Origin: Ascidia mentula
Lineage: Eukaryota; Chordata; Ascidiacea; Phlebobranchia; Ascidiidae
NCBI GenBank assembly: GCA_947561715.1
Contig: OX387205.1
Coordinates: forward strand, 5,895,001-5,959,000
Length of the DNA stretch: 64,000 nt
Direction of reading: 5' to 3'
The notes beneath the pieces were generated by a model. The model searched no databases. It was not told where the DNA came from and worked only from the letters and a program-made list of their open reading frames with translations. Made by a program: the position numbers and the translations under genes. Shown here one piece after another: positions 31,226 through 44,165 of this stretch (position 1 is its first letter; the number at the start of each line of letters is the position of its first letter).

Positions 31226-33327
31226 ATGAGACTTTCAATCGCGTTAGTTTTTATCATCTTCATTTCCTGCTTGATTTCATACACAATTGTTGCAATCATA
31301 TTCGCCAAGACAAAGTACTATCACCAAAGGTAAGACTTAAGTTATTTGTACATGTTTGCAGTAGCCTTTTTTGCATTTTTCTTTAGTTGTTTTGTTGCAT
31401 CGCAAATGATTTAAGCAACTTTTTTTGCAAGCGTGCTTGCAAAGCATTACGATACTTAATTCAATGTGGTTGCTTAGGATGTCATTTGACCCCCTGATGT
31501 ATGGTTACGTCAATCCAAGACCTCCCAACACATATTTGAGACAACCTAGAAGACTATTAGAGCGTGTTTGTGACAAAGATCCTTGTCTAAAAAATAGAGG
31601 TATGAGAACACTGTATTTATTCCGTTCTACATGTTAATGCACGTAAACGTCTGTACAATGTGTTTTCTGTAAACTGTACGATGACTACAACAAAAATTGC
31701 AATGCTCCGTACGTTGTGAACACGCGTAAAGAAGTTGAAAAAATGCATATAAAATGGCTGATATCAGTGTTAAACAACAGCAAAACATTTAGTGAATGCT
31801 TGCCTGTCAAGATGTTTTAATTCTAATATGCTCCAAAACTGTCAAAATATTGCGTAGTTAGCAAGTTGGCGTCATTCGTAGTTCATCAGCATAAGCAAAG
31901 TACATGTGTCATGCGTTTTGACTGTTATTGTATGATGCGGGTACCAACAGGCAAAGTACGCAGCTGGTTGCAGAAATTACCGGTGTCACAGGCCACTTGG
32001 GATTATAATTAGACTAACCTCAGTTGAACTAATGCAGTAGACCCAAGCCCAAATATAGACAACATGTAGAAATGTACACACCAACACACAACAGAATTGC
32101 TCTTACATCTAAACGATTTTGTTTGTTTTACTACTGTTTAAAACAAAATCAATGACTGCTGGGTTATCTAAAACATTTATTTGTATTTATTTGTAGTTCA
32201 GGTTCTGAAACCTTACTTTTACTTTGTTCAGACTTAAATTTTACCCTCGTGACTTTCATCAAATCGAAAGTTGATTACTTTCAACGACGCGAGTTACTTC
32301 GTCGAACTTGGAACTCGATCAGTTATTTAGATGGAGGAAGGTTTGAAGCCGTTTATCTCATGGGGAAAACTTCACATCCTCCTCATATTGCCTTGCTGGA
32401 CGAGGAAGAAGAAAGATATGGGGATATATTGCAATATGATGGACCTGATGAATACGAGTAGGTTTCATTACTTTGCAATAATAACTACATTAAGCATTGG
32501 TAATCAGGTAAAATTATTCGAAAATTTTTTCAAAAAGCAAATAAAAAACAACAAAATAGTTTAAAAAAACTTGCTGTTTTGCAAAGAAACAAAATGAGGG
32601 CAAGTGTAAATAGATAAAGTTCGGTGTTCCAATAAACAACGTCCTGCTCTAATGTTGACCTTGTTGCAGGATATGCTGCACGGGTACTCTGTTTGTTTAA
32701 ACATTGCGCGTACACTATAACTAGACCTCCTGGATCGCATTTCCAGAATTTGCTCCAACAATGTTTGTTTTGCTCAGCTTGATGCCGTACAAGGTACTGG
32801 CTGGAATGGAATGGGCGTCTCAGCACTTACCTCGGAACATTTTATATGCTTCGGCAGACGACGATTTCCTTATTGACCTTCGTTTGATGACTGAAAGCAT
32901 TAAAACAGTGTTGACGAACAGTACGGAGCACAACATGAGTGTTCCTATCATGTGCATGTTCATCAAAGGGTTTGACGAAAAGCCGCTGAGGGTACAAGGT
33001 TGGAAATGGTATGTTTCTTATCAGGAATACAGACCAAATGTTTATCCCCCCTACTGTCATGGAGGCATGTACGTCATGCCATTGCCCGTGGCAAAGGATT
33101 TGTATAATACGTCACTTGTTTCACCAATGCTAAGACTGGATGACGTCTGGATTACGGGAGTTTTGCGTAGGCGGATGAATTTTTCCGATCACCTGGTTTA
33201 TAAGATGCCGGAAGTGACGAAACACTTTGGTTCGGTAAATGATGCAGTTCGCGCATCCATGAGCAAAAAATGGAGTGAAATGGTAAAAACGTTTGAAAAT
33301 TCAACTCAATGTCATTGCACTTTATGA
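31226..33327 (+). CDS. GT31 glycosyltransferase (beta-1,3-galactosyltransferase-like), copy A
   Basis: Golgi enzyme of CAZy family GT31, adding Gal or GlcNAc in beta-1,3 linkage; the donor and acceptor cannot be fixed here. Exons 31226-31329, 31478-31599, 32232-32457, 32778-33327; 333 aa, intron phases 2, 1, 2. Exon 1 is a signal anchor (LVFIIFISCLISYTIVAIIF). Exon 3 starts the fold with LVTFIKSKVDYFQRRELLRR and TWNSISYLDGG, matching the RRxAIRxTW block. LLDEEEERYGDILQ follows. Exon 4 has the metal-binding DxD (YASADDDFLID), then VYPPYCHGGMYVM (family YPPxCxGxGYV) and RLDDVWITGVL (family EDVxxG). AATAAA lies at 33492-33497. It shares intron phases and motifs with the copies at 36-38 and 50-52 kb and is closest to the latter. 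Compact length and DDD in place of the usual xDxD are typical of the trio. Confidence 0.92.
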
Positions 33328-34522
33328 CAAAAGCAAAAAAAGTATTGTTATCTTTTTGAACTGCCACGCAATTATCTGGATTTTGGCAAGATGATGGTAC
33401 CAACTTGGATCTCGCTTCCCCTCGCTATATTCCTTGCGCAAAGGCAGATATTTTGGTGCGAAAAAAGGCAAATCTTTTGTCGGATTCGTAAAATAAATCT
33501 CTGGATTTTTTTAAAGTTTTTATTTTAGTTTTTCTTATTTGCCTCAATGCAACGAACTTCATTGTCAAATAGCGCTTTTGGACTAAGTGTCAACCCACCA
33601 AACTGATAATATTCTGCAATTCACTGATGCTGCCAGGCATGTTGTCAGTGCAGAAAGGCTTTTTTTGGCAATAATATTTATAAATACTGCACTTGACTGC
33701 GCTGTTTTGAACATTTGGGAGTGCATACTGAGGCTGCTGCGCAGCAAACGAAACGATAATATATAAATATTATTACCAAAAGATCCTTTTTGTATCGGTG
33801 CTACTGCTGTTGAATTAAAACATAATTTCACATTGTGACATGACCGCATACATAAACATTTAAGTAAATCCTTAAAACGATGACCACAGTACCTCCTAGC
33901 TACTATCCATCTAAAACTAACTACTTTTTTTGTTTGATTTCTTTTTCTAACTGAAGTATTCGTCTTCAAAACTTTTATTTCTATTTCAACCGCTTTTACG
34001 TTGCCTCAAATACACAAGTATTCTTCGATATCACTTTGACCTCGCTTGTACACATGTGTTCGGTGCGGTAGCTGTGGTTTTCAATTTATTGAGCATGTTT
34101 TCTTGCAACAAAACATATGCCAGTATTGTGCTGTTGATTTTGTGAAAGTCTAATAGCTTGTGTTGCTTTGATATTTGCCATAAATAAAAATTGATTTTTG
34201 TATCGCCATGATTGTCAATACAATCATATTTGCAATTAATTTATCGAATATAAATCTGCGACCGGTATTTATGCTGTCAATCGTATCATTTTTTGGGGGG
34301 TACACTGGTGCGTGACATGACTTCTGCATTATGCCTGTGACATGCCTGTAATATTATTTGTCGCAATATAATTGGTCTAGGCATATTCGCAATGGTTGCT
34401 TTGACCAATTACATATTTTTCGGTTTGGTGTCCAGGTCTGCGTAATCGTGTCTGGCCACACAGTTTTTGCAACATTTGTTTTTGTTAAAAATGCCGATAC
34501 TTAACTAGTAAAAGTCCCCATA
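33328..34522. other. Intergenic, 3' of GT31 copy A
   Basis: AT-rich sequence. A 128-codon minus-strand frame (33583-33969) has no recognisable domain and I do not call it. No clear repeat. Confidence 0.4.
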
Positions 34523-35220
34523 TCAGTAATAAATCCCCAAATTCAAGTTTTGAAGGCTTTCAACATTAATACCTATACTAAGTGATTTGCTTGTTTGTCC
34601 ACAACAATTCCTGTGGTCGGTGACCCATGAAGATCTACTGGTACTATTTGAAGAGAAAAAAATTGATTGCAGCTGCATCGGACAAGACACAGCAAGGATC
34701 TGAGGAGCCTCCAGGAGGATCTTATATCTTATAGGATAGCAAAAACAGTCCCAGGGGGCAACCAAAGCAACTTTCAATTTTTTTGCCATTGCGTAGAAAA
34801 GGTGTAGGGGCAACATTAAATTGAAAATTGGATGAGGTTTTTGCATTTTTTCGCAAAACCAACTTCCATTTTTTGCAGCATATTTAGCTAAAATAATGTC
34901 CAGCCAGGGTGCGAAATGCTCCCTGGGGGGCGCTTCAAGCAACTATCCTGCAACTAATTTTAACCTGAATGCGTAGACAAGAGGCGAGCCTAACATAAAA
35001 TCACAAATTAAGGTATACTTCTGTGATTCAATTTTGATCTATGAACACTTTAACATTTTGGTGCTTTTTCAACTAACTTTTTCACAGCACCCAGCACCAA
35101 ATGACAAGCTGAATGAGAAGGGCAAAAAATGCGCTAAAACTGCTGACCGAGGAGTACAAGACGGGCATTCCCCGCGGGCGAAACTTTTTTAATAGAAATA
35201 CTGATATGCGGTCTAAAAGT
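34523..35220 (+). repeat. Dispersed repeat family X, copy 1
   Basis: A diverged copy of the sequence at 48.64-49.48 kb, in the same orientation. Shared landmarks in order: gaggagcctccaggaggatc / gcagaaggcttccatggaag; gtcccagggggcaacc; cagccagggtgcgaaatgct / taaccaggggggaaaatgca; a block around cacccagcaccaa; and a closing gaaatactgatatgcg / gaaatactaatatgcg. Inside the copy a unit of roughly 170 bp seems repeated. A 139-codon frame on the minus strand runs through it but matches nothing I know. Confidence 0.7.
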
Positions 35221-35977
35221 GGGAAACACTTTTAAGCATCAGCGACACAACGCACTAAAATGCAGGTTGTTTACAACAGAAAACAATAACGTTCAATTTA
35301 AGAAAGTACTTGATTCAAAAATTGCATTGAAGTTAACAAGTTTCATTAACTAACCAAGCGCGATACGAATAACAGCAGCAGATACCACTTTGCGCAACGA
35401 AGTTTAAAGGTGGTCACTGCTCATGAAGACAAGATGTGGACGTTAGTTGTCAGTACAATGCGCTAACCGTAAAGTAACACATGTTTAGCAATTGTATATT
35501 TTTTGCAGTAGACGTTTGTTTGATAAGCATATATCAGCACACCAACATTATTTCACCATAGTTTTCACACAATTAAGGGTTTTGGATGCGTTACTTGTTT
35601 GAAAAGTCGAAATCGTAAATACCCCATTATTTGTGCAAAAGAAGCATGTTATGACGTCATAAATAATGAATATTCCAGACCTGTGGTTACTTATCTGTAG
35701 CCCGTGACCAGCAAACGAAACAGGTTGCAAACGTTTGCAAGGGAATGAATCATAGTTGTGCATAGAAGGATGAGGATAGTGATACTATATTAGAAACAAC
35801 TTTCTGCAAGGAAGTGAGCTAGAAGCACACAATAGGTTTGCCGTTGTGCATATAAATTTTGAATAAATTTGAAACTATGATTTTTATTGTACTATACACA
35901 ATGGTTTTCGGTTTTGTGCGCCCGAAACCTTGTAGATACAAACAGGTTGCGTTGTTCTAAAGTAGGACTTGTAAAAG

Positions 35978-37974
35978 TTAGCACGTGCAAACTTTAAACC
36001 GTTCTCGAAACGTTTTGTAAATAGCTTCCCATTCGTCCTTCATAAAATCCCGTTCACCAGCAGTTCCTTTACCAACGAAACCTGAAAAATGTCTCCCTGG
36101 GGCATTCGGGGACCTAAAAATCATTTGATCAGGCATTCCTATTTTGTGACGTAGTATCCCGGTAATCCATACGTCATCCAACGCGAGGGGGTCTACAGCG
36201 CGCGATTGTTCGTAAAGATGCCTGACGACGTTCACACTTGTAGTGTAAAATCCACCATGGCAATATGGGGGAAACACCGTCCATCGGAACAGCAGTTCTG
36301 ATAAATACCATTTGGCGTGCGGGTTCCTCATTGGACCTTCGTTTGGACCGAAAATGAAACCACACATAATGGGAAACTCAGGCCATTTTCGGTTTTCCAT
36401 TTCTTTATATCCGTGATCGACGTCATCCTTAAGGCCGCCAAGATTCACCAAAAAGTCATCATCCGCGGAAGAATATAAAAAGTTCATTGGGAGATTGGTA
36501 GAAGCCCATTGCATACCAGCTAATGTTTTTTGTGCAATATTTCTAAAAATGTCAAATACTTGCATTAACTTCCACCGAATGTTCACGCATTATCAAGGCA
36601 ATATTTATTCTGGCCTCCATACTTACACTAACTTTTACCGAAAGTATGTGTTTAGTGCAAAATAGCAACCATATTGCCACAATTTCCAGGTATTTATTTT
36701 AACGCAGGTAATTTAATTAGTTTACTTGTAATTGTCGGGACCATCAAACTGCAGAATATCTTCGTATCTCCGACATTCTTCATCAAGTAATTCATTCCAA
36801 CCGACATTGGCAGATTTTCCAACAACGAAAACATAAAAGAATCTTCCCCCTTCAATCATTCCAACATTACCCCACGTGCGACGTAACAATGATCTTCGTT
36901 TGAAATTCCCGACTGAGGTTTTGATGAATGTTACCATTGTCCAAGACGTGTCTAAAATGTGAGAGTTTTTGCAGTATAAATTGCTTTGAACTTTTTCATT
37001 CACGGAACCCCTAAAACCATTACACGGACCCGAAGGAATCCGCAAACCCAAGGTTGGAAACCATTGACTTAGGTGAATTTAATAATTTCAAGATTGTAAT
37101 TATGTGTGTTATTACGTTCCAATTCATTCCAAGTCCTAATAAACATACTTTGATTTTGAATACATTCACTTTTTCCGCAAGTATTATTTTCCATGAAAAT
37201 AGGTTCTTTTAAATAATCCAAAGGTGGTTTAATTGAAACGTAGTTCGGAGGCAAAATCGTCACTTCAATTCTTTCAGTCCTGCTTTCTATGACTGTGATA
37301 TTGTCGTGTACAACTTTGGTGACGGCGCAAAATCTAAATGGTAAAAAATAGACTGAATTTACAGCACAGATAAATTATGAAACGTTTAAGTTGGTGTAAG
37401 CGTTAAGTTTTACATGAAAAAACACGTAATTTCAAGGTGAAGTACAGTATCTACCGAACCCACATTTTCTAGGACTAGCCCACTTGTTCCCGCATAGCAT
37501 ATATTCATACAAATAGAAGTATTACCATGCTTTCGCATAGCAAGGCAAGATTCCCCCACTGAGCAGGCCCTTTATATTTGGCGATCACAGCTCTCGTATT
37601 TTGATCATAAGGTTCTCAGGCCTCGCAGCCAAGGCATTGCAGCCAAGCTGGATCAGCCACTTTTCCCCTCACCGGAAGCTTGATTTTTCAGATCTCGCTA
37701 CGACGGGAAAAGTGGCTGATCCAGCTTGGCTGCAATGCCTTGGCTGCGAGGCCTGAGAACCTTATGATTATACAAATAGATAACGGACTATACACAATAG
37801 TGACATTTGGACAAGTATTTTTCACATACTTCATACCAATGGGTAACAACTAATTACATTTTGTTACAGACTTTACCTTGTTGAATTCAAGTTATGGACA
37901 TCGTTGAGGAAAATGAAACCGACCGTGAGAATAATTAAACACGCAATTACTGGGAAATATAACTTCCAACCCAT
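35978..37974 (-). CDS. GT31 glycosyltransferase (beta-1,3-galactosyltransferase-like), copy B
   Basis: Exons on the minus strand, in transcription order: 37974-37877, 37333-37149, 36951-36726, 36542-35978; 357 aa, phases 2, 1, 2, with exon 1 (98 nt) and exon 3 (226 nt) the same lengths as in copy C. Exon 1 encodes the signal anchor (YFPVIACLIILTVGFIFL). Exon 3 carries VTFIKTSVGNFKRRSLLRRT followed by W. Exon 4 has YSSADDDFLVNL (DxD), VFPPYCHGGFYTT and ALDDVWITGILRH. The stem exon is longer than in A and has N-linked sites. It is the most diverged of the three: EFPIMCGFIFG replaces the MCMFIKG block. A minus-strand AATAAA (plus-strand TTTATT at 35883-35888) follows the stop by about 90 bp. Role as for copy A: Golgi beta-1,3 transfer, substrates unknown. 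Confidence 0.92.
37604..37768. repeat. Perfect 64-bp inverted repeat built from SINE sequence (GT31 B intron 1)
   Basis: Arms 37604-37667 and 37705-37768 are exact reverse complements, with a 37-bp spacer (37668-37704). The right arm plus spacer is the 3' part of the tRNA-SINE family (from near ccggaagcttgatttttcag onward); the left arm is the same tail reversed. It lies in intron 1 of GT31 copy B. The RNA would form a very stable hairpin on either strand. Confidence 0.9.
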
Positions 37975-40221
37975 GATGTAAGCGACGTATTCCAGTTATT
38001 TCATAAACCATCCTACACCATTTTTACCTTCATGTTACCTTTAAAATGCATAGAAATTGTTATAAAATTGTTCTGCTTGGGCAATTCTTCTCAATACAAA
38101 TCTCTTTAGGACTTCTGTATGTTATGAATTTAATACTAGGCGATTTCGAAGTTTTTCTCGACAAATTGTATGAAAAAGAAACACGTGCACGAGAAGTTGT
38201 TGGTCTGAGAAAACTTTGCACGTGACAGGAATCACGTGACAAGACACACGTTTGTTACGTTTCCAGTCATGGTCTGTTTCGTGACAAGAACATTTCATTC
38301 AAAACAATAGGCTTTTGCCTTAAAAACACCATTTTACTGACAAATGTTGTCACAGTTTATAAGTTTTGCACAACGATGGAAGTGCAGAAAGAAACAAACT
38401 GTAGTTTTAACAACCATGTGTCAATTTCACGCCTCGAAATAAATGATGACGCCATGTTTTGGTTTTAAGGATGTAGCTGATACTTCAACGTTAATTTTGC
38501 CTAAATTGTTTAAACTAGGCGTATCGTACAGCAAAACATATTTGGTAGCAAACGATTTATTTCAGTCTTAAGACTGTTACATACAATGTGATTCATCAAA
38601 TATTTACGAGGTAGCGCTTTACAAAGCGACACGCGACAATTACTGTTAAATTAAAACACTTGCTGAAAAGTCATTGAAAAGGCGGTGCTGTACGTATACC
38701 GGTGTGACAGGATAGCACCCAACCGCTGCAAAGCGACAAAGGAATAAGTCTTCCACGCCTTCAATTAACAACTCTCACTTTACCAATAGTAAACTTGTGC
38801 AACTGTGAATAATTCACAACAACGCTGAGCACTTTTGTGCCAGTATACTGGCTTACAAAACACTACTGGCTTATTGTAATTAGTTCCACCCGGCATACAT
38901 GTCTGCAGGCGTTTTCTTAAACAGCAATACTCGAGTGAACAACGCCTTTAATTGGTCAAAAGTAAATTCGTTTCATCAAAAACTTTGCTATTTTCATTCT
39001 CTTTCAACGTTCACTTTGACTTACGCAGAGCACCACAACAGCTTTCAATCTGAACCTTACACATATGAACTATATGTTTAACCAACAACTACACTTATTT
39101 TACAAAAGCACGCTGTGGTATTCTTATCGCACTATCTGTGGCCGAACCGGCATGTTGCTTCACAAGAAAAAGGTCGACCTGCTGTCGCTACCCTGCCAGC
39201 CGGAAATTGTCTGACGTCAGCACTTTACTTGACTACTAATGTTTTGAACTAACAACGAAAACATACGCATCAGATTACGACAGCACAACACTATATAGCT
39301 TTGTGTAAACAACTCTTGGGCAGTCCGGATGATTTTGACTCGTCATTTGTTTCTATTAATTACATCCGTAAACCGTCAGTTTGAAAATTAATTACTATTA
39401 CATGTAAGTTTAGGGTAAAAACATATTAAATTTTGATCAGTAAATTGTTTGTTGCTTGCTTGCTGTTAAAATTGGGGTTGTATTACACACAAATCCACAT
39501 AAATATAGTTGACATATTATGGATACACGCCAAACTTAACTCTTCTCATCTGGGAAATATTTTCGTCGCTATCTTGTCTCACTGCATTTACAAATACGTA
39601 CCAACAACGACTAAATTTTCTTTATTACTGAAAGGCAGAACTGTTTATCTCCCCTTACTCAAAGTGCAAGCACTTCAACGCGATTACTGTCGCCTTTCGA
39701 CAAACAGCGACACGAAGAAACAGTATAAAAATTCCGGGCAAACAGGAATATAGCAAACACATCGATAGATGATTAACGTTTATGAAAATCACGCTTTGGG
39801 AATTGTAAATGTCATTTGCTCAAAACTAAAGGATTTTTGTCATGAAGGGTTGATGTTCGCAAATTCGTCAATTTCTTTAGGTGTCAGTATGTTAACGCAA
39901 AACTTAATCAAGATGCAAATTAAATTTTAGTATTAGTCAAAACTTAATCGCTGTGCTTGTTCATGACAAAAAGATATGCAAATACTGACACATAGGGAAA
40001 GATGCACCTTGCATTTTCGATGCTACATGTGTCAAAGGCAGATTTCAAGCCCCTGGCACACGACCGAAAATTTGGAAGGCTACTTTTGGAACAACTGCCT
40101 CAAATCGTATTCAAAATGTTCGCACATTGATTTTGAGCAAATATAATTCTTTAATAAACAAGAACATAAACTCATCACTTAGTTGCAAAAAACTTCGAGC
40201 GTATTATGTTGAATATGAATG
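37975..40221. other. Upstream of GT31 copy B; repeat-rich, no gene
   Basis: The first few hundred bases should hold the promoter of copy B. Short frames at 38899-39081 and 39433-39753 have no domains. A block near 39190-39400 and another near 39845-39935 recur elsewhere in the window. Confidence 0.4.
39190..39400 (+). repeat. Dispersed repeat family Y, copy 1
   Basis: Contains aaattgtctgacgtcagcac, then gactactaatgtttt and a tattaattacatccgtaa block. The same blocks appear in order at 41.40-41.62 kb with many substitutions. Nearby, 39845-39935 (gttcgcaaattcgtcaattt ... aacttaatcaagatgcaaat) matches 45165-45245, so the unit is probably longer and present about three times. Confidence 0.55.
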
Positions 40222-40509
40222 CTAAAGCTCATATGCTGTTTGCATAGTTAGCAATATGGTAAGTAATAGATTACTATGGCAATCGGCATATTCTTAGCTT
40301 AGGCATTCATATTTAAGATAACTTGAATTAAGGCGAACATAGTAACGCACTGGCACTTTCCAAAAGCTCATCTGCTGATTAGCATAGTTAGCATTTAGTA
40401 AGTAATAGATTACCATAGTAATCAGCATATTCCTAGCTTTTGCATTCATGTATATATATATACATATATATATATACATGATAACTTGAATTAAGGCGAA
40501 CATAGTAAC
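40222..40509 (+). repeat. Tandem duplication with an expanded TA tract
   Basis: Unit 1 (40222-40346) and unit 2 (40362-40509) share aaagctcat, gcatagttagca, taagtaatagatta and gataacttgaattaaggcga. Unit 2 carries a tatatatatacatatatata insertion, about 30 bp, where unit 1 has only a few bases. It looks like one local duplication followed by microsatellite growth. Confidence 0.8.
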
Positions 40510-40549
40510 TGAGTAGCACGATTTGCTTACACAAAAATACCATGATTTG

Positions 40550-40830
40550 TCCCCCTCAGTTTAGACTACGGACCGGCAACCTTTACCTATATAGGCGCGA
40601 GCCAAAGTCACTATTTATCAGTTAGTTGTACTATTTTGCATTCCTTAGTAGACTGTTTGTGATGTTGTTAATCCTGCGAATTCGGTGCATTTTATTCAGA
40701 TTATCTCATTTGCACTATTTCATAATAACGCTCAGCGGACCATATTGTTGCTACAATTTGTAGAGGCAATTTACGGAATAATTTTGTTGGTTGCGGTCCG
40801 CGGGTCGTAGGTTGCCGACTCCCTGGCTGT
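40550..40830. mobile_element. Decayed hAT-type MITE (probable)
   Basis: ggaccggcaacct near 40570 and aggttgccgactccctg near 40812-40828 are inverted partners, as in CAG...GGTCGGCAACCT ends of hAT elements. No clean target duplication is visible, so the borders are approximate. Confidence 0.4.
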
Positions 40831-41394
40831 GGTTAAGACGGTCAGTTTAACTATTCATTCTGGCCCGCCAAGTTATTGAAAATCAAAAGCAACCAAACCG
40901 CGGTTTTCAAATGTGAATTATTGTAAAGTGTTTATGAAACAGTGGTGCAAACACTCTTCACGTTTAATACTTACATTACGCAGTGGCCTGTCTGCTATTT
41001 TTTTGCTAATTTCTAGTTGTGAGTCGACAAGCTTATCCACCCGTGCCTCAGACAGACATGCCTGTCGACCGTCTTTGATATAATATATTTTAATGTAATT
41101 TCAAAAGGCTCGACATTGTTGTCGCTTGACAAGGAATCCCAGATGGTAATTGGCTTATATTTCATAGCGAGAAAGCAGATCTTATGTTTTAAAATGAATA
41201 CAACATTTTAGTTCCGTTGCATACACTCTGTCGTTATAGTCCTCGCAAGTTTTTCCGTCATTTTCTCCACCGCTATTTACGTTGCTTCCTGTAAATCGTG
41301 GAATTCAAATTCAAACCAACGAACTTTTAGCCATAAAAGAGACAAGGCATGAAAGCAATCACGCGTTAACTCAACTAGAGAAGGCTGCACTGCT

Positions 41395-41625
41395 GTGGTT
41401 ACTCCTTCAACCAAAAATTGTCTGACGTCACCCACTTGACTGCTAATGTTTAAAACTGGCGACAAAAACGTAAAATGAGATTGTACGTCGCCACAACACC
41501 ATGCATTTGAGTACACAACTACATGACAGCCCGAATTCTGAATCGGACACGCACAACTGCAATTATTAATATATCATTGATTATATCCGTAATTCATCTG
41601 CATATTAATTACAATGTAGCGCAAA
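41395..41625 (+). repeat. Dispersed repeat family Y, copy 2
   Basis: Diverged copy of the 39.19-39.40 kb block: aaattgtctgacgtcaccca, gactgctaatgttt, a cgccacaacaccat block and attatatccgtaattc. Same orientation as copy 1. Confidence 0.5.
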
Positions 41626-42949
41626 AGAACTTGTGATCATCTATTTGACCTTTTCCTTTTCCAAGCTTTCACGTTTACATTCTTATACACCACTTTTCTC
41701 ACCTACATACTTTCACCATTCACCTGTTTAATTCAATGTTTGTGGTAATTTATATTTTTAATTCAGATAATTGTCGTGAACGCACAAGTCACCGCACGTT
41801 GATTTCGTATCGCAGAGATATAGCTCGTAACACGTGACACCATTGAGCCAACAATTTTTTCCAAACAAAGTGCCTTTTTTTGTTGGCTTTTAGAGCGACG
41901 CGGCATTAGATTGGGAAAGGTTTCTGTGCTGTTTTGTAGATCGTGATATTTGTATGTTGGTATACAAGAAAATGAAAGCGGTAAACCGTCGCACGGGAAC
42001 AGACTTGTGAATAGCCGTTAACGCAATATCCTGAGGACCTAGAAAAGCATTGTTTCAAGAAGCGTAACACGAAATTGGCGAGCACGCCAGGACGCCGCAA
42101 CCACAGAAGAAGCGTTCAGGGATATGGCTTTTAACATTGGCATGACGCCCCCGCATTTTAGAAACGGAGACAACTCTAAATCGTACAAGTTTTTAATTCT
42201 TTCTGTGGTGGCATTAAAGCTACGGAAGAAATTAAAACACATATTTTTCTAACAAACGTTGACAGGAACTTTATTTGGGATATTCGAAAGGGGCTGAAAA
42301 TCTGTACGAAATGCAATTCGGTGAGATAGTTATTAAAGCCAAGGCGGTCGGAGCGAACCCCACTGGCCAATGCGCATTGAGAAGCCATAATATGCTTAGA
42401 AGCTATATCAGTAGGTGATTACCCGAGGGTAGCCATTAAGAATGGAAGTGATGTTTCTCGCCTTGTTGAGGGGTTAAAGACCGCGAACTAGTGGACTCGT
42501 GCAGACACAAATGTCCACAACGGAATTGCAGTGTTTTTGCTGAAACGGTTGTCCAGTCCGTTATGTCAAAAGGCTCTCTTCCCGTTACATCGATAAGTTT
42601 AACCCGAAATGCTGAGCTGGCCGAACTTAAAAACACTGTATAGTCGAGCTTAATTCGAATGTGCAGCGATCTGTTAATAGCTTTCGTAACGAGCTAAATG
42701 TTATGCGCAGCTGTCTCAGCGGTCATCAACTGTCCGTCCCGCCGAGGTTTCGCCTAAGTACGTCTTCGGGGTTTGTTGCAACTGTTGTGTCCGTGGCCAC
42801 GTGTGAGAGAAGGGGCTTTTAAATCCATACATTTTAGACCAATATATCAACAACCCTCATCGCAGGTGGTAAACACCTCCCAGTAAAGACTCGATTAATG
42901 AGGAACTGACGGCCGCTCAGAGAAAACATGTTAAATTAATTTTCAGGAA

Positions 42950-43260
42950 ACAATCAGCGTTTTGCACAGTAACGGGGTTCTCGGTTGGACACGTGTGATA
43001 GACACAAGTGGTCATGTACCGGTCCGACAACCGCCGCGACGGATGGCTCCAGGGAACAAAAGAAAAGTGGAGGAAACTGCCGGAGAGATGGAACAACAGG
43101 ATTTGGTGCGCTCTTCGCAATCGCCCTGATCAAGTCCCGTTGTTCTAGTTCGGAAAAGGTTTGATGAGATCGAGGAAGAAAAAGGACACCGCAAAGTCGT
43201 TCATTACAATCGCCTTAAACAAACAAGGCGGTCAAATAATGAGTCGCTCACTGTATATTG
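42950..43260 (+). mobile_element. Broken Ty3/gypsy-family LTR retroelement remnant
   Basis: A short stretch on the plus strand resembles the region leading into a Ty3/gypsy reverse transcriptase, followed closely by text like the end of an integrase. The piece is short, internally deleted and clearly dead. Older related debris may extend back to about 41.9 kb. No terminal repeats could be tied to it. Confidence 0.5.
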
Positions 43261-43854
43261 AGACTGAATCGCTAATAAGAAGTTGAGCGACGTTGAGTAA
43301 AAACAAGAAGTGGGTTACGTAACAGACAGGTTCATTCCTTTCTTAGGCGTAATCGTGGCTCGTCGCGTGCGGGTGTGAGGGATGGAAACCCACTATTGTA
43401 GTTGTTCTGATGTATGTTTTAGCCAGACCTCTGAGGCATCAGATCTTTTTGTTTTCGCATTGTTTTTCAGTGCCATGTACCTCCCTCCAGCGCTGATTTC
43501 CATGTAACAGTCGTTTAGTGTCGATTTCTCGCATTATTAATTACTTTACATGCGAAAAAGAGCAGAGCAAATTTTGTGTTGTGCAAAAATGGGTTTCCCC
43601 CAACTGAAGCGGGCACCTGTCCCTAAAATACGGGGTTTTCAAAACTATTGAAATTTGATTTATTTGCCCCCCGGGTTTGATAAAATGCTAAATAACTATT
43701 TTTATCTTGTGCTTCAAAAAGTGCTGAAAATTGTTTGGTCATGGAAAGTCTCATATGGGAATATGTGTGGTCTGCAAAGGGTTGGGACTTTTAAAAAACG
43801 TTTAAAAAGTCTGCTTGGTGACTTTAACTTTCAGGTTTTGAAAACGCCACCCGC

Positions 43855-44165
43855 TAGGCCACGTTCCTTTGTGTCACATTCTAACGACCGCGAGGATGAT
43901 ATGCTCGACACGAGGTGTGTGGTTTACAGCATTCCCTGCGGGGGTGTGGTGCTGTGTACATCTGAGAACCTGGTCGTGCGATGAGCACGAACCTGAAGGA
44001 CGTGGCCGAACAAGAGGGGAGGACAGCTCTCTCGCATCATGCGGCCGAAACAGGACACAGACCGAGACTGTTATGGAATAGGTGAACTTCATACGTAAGC
44101 GTCACCGATTAAATGAAAACAGACGAACGGAACACGGATTTTTAGGGACGAAATTAATGTGAAGA
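43855..44165 (+). mobile_element. Broken Penelope-like element, GIY-YIG endonuclease end
   Basis: The stretch resembles the C-terminal GIY-YIG nuclease of Penelope-like retroelements, with the usual opening around VVYSIPCGG and a later block typical of the domain end. The copy is short and broken. No reverse transcriptase could be recognised before it. Confidence 0.55.

Noticed and set aside
33583-33969. A 128-codon minus-strand frame as a gene
   Set aside because: No start context, splice partner or recognisable domain; AT-rich 3' flank of GT31 copy A.
34523-34942. A 139-codon minus-strand gene
   Set aside because: It lies inside dispersed repeat X, has no domain, and the related copy at 48.6 kb does not keep the frame.
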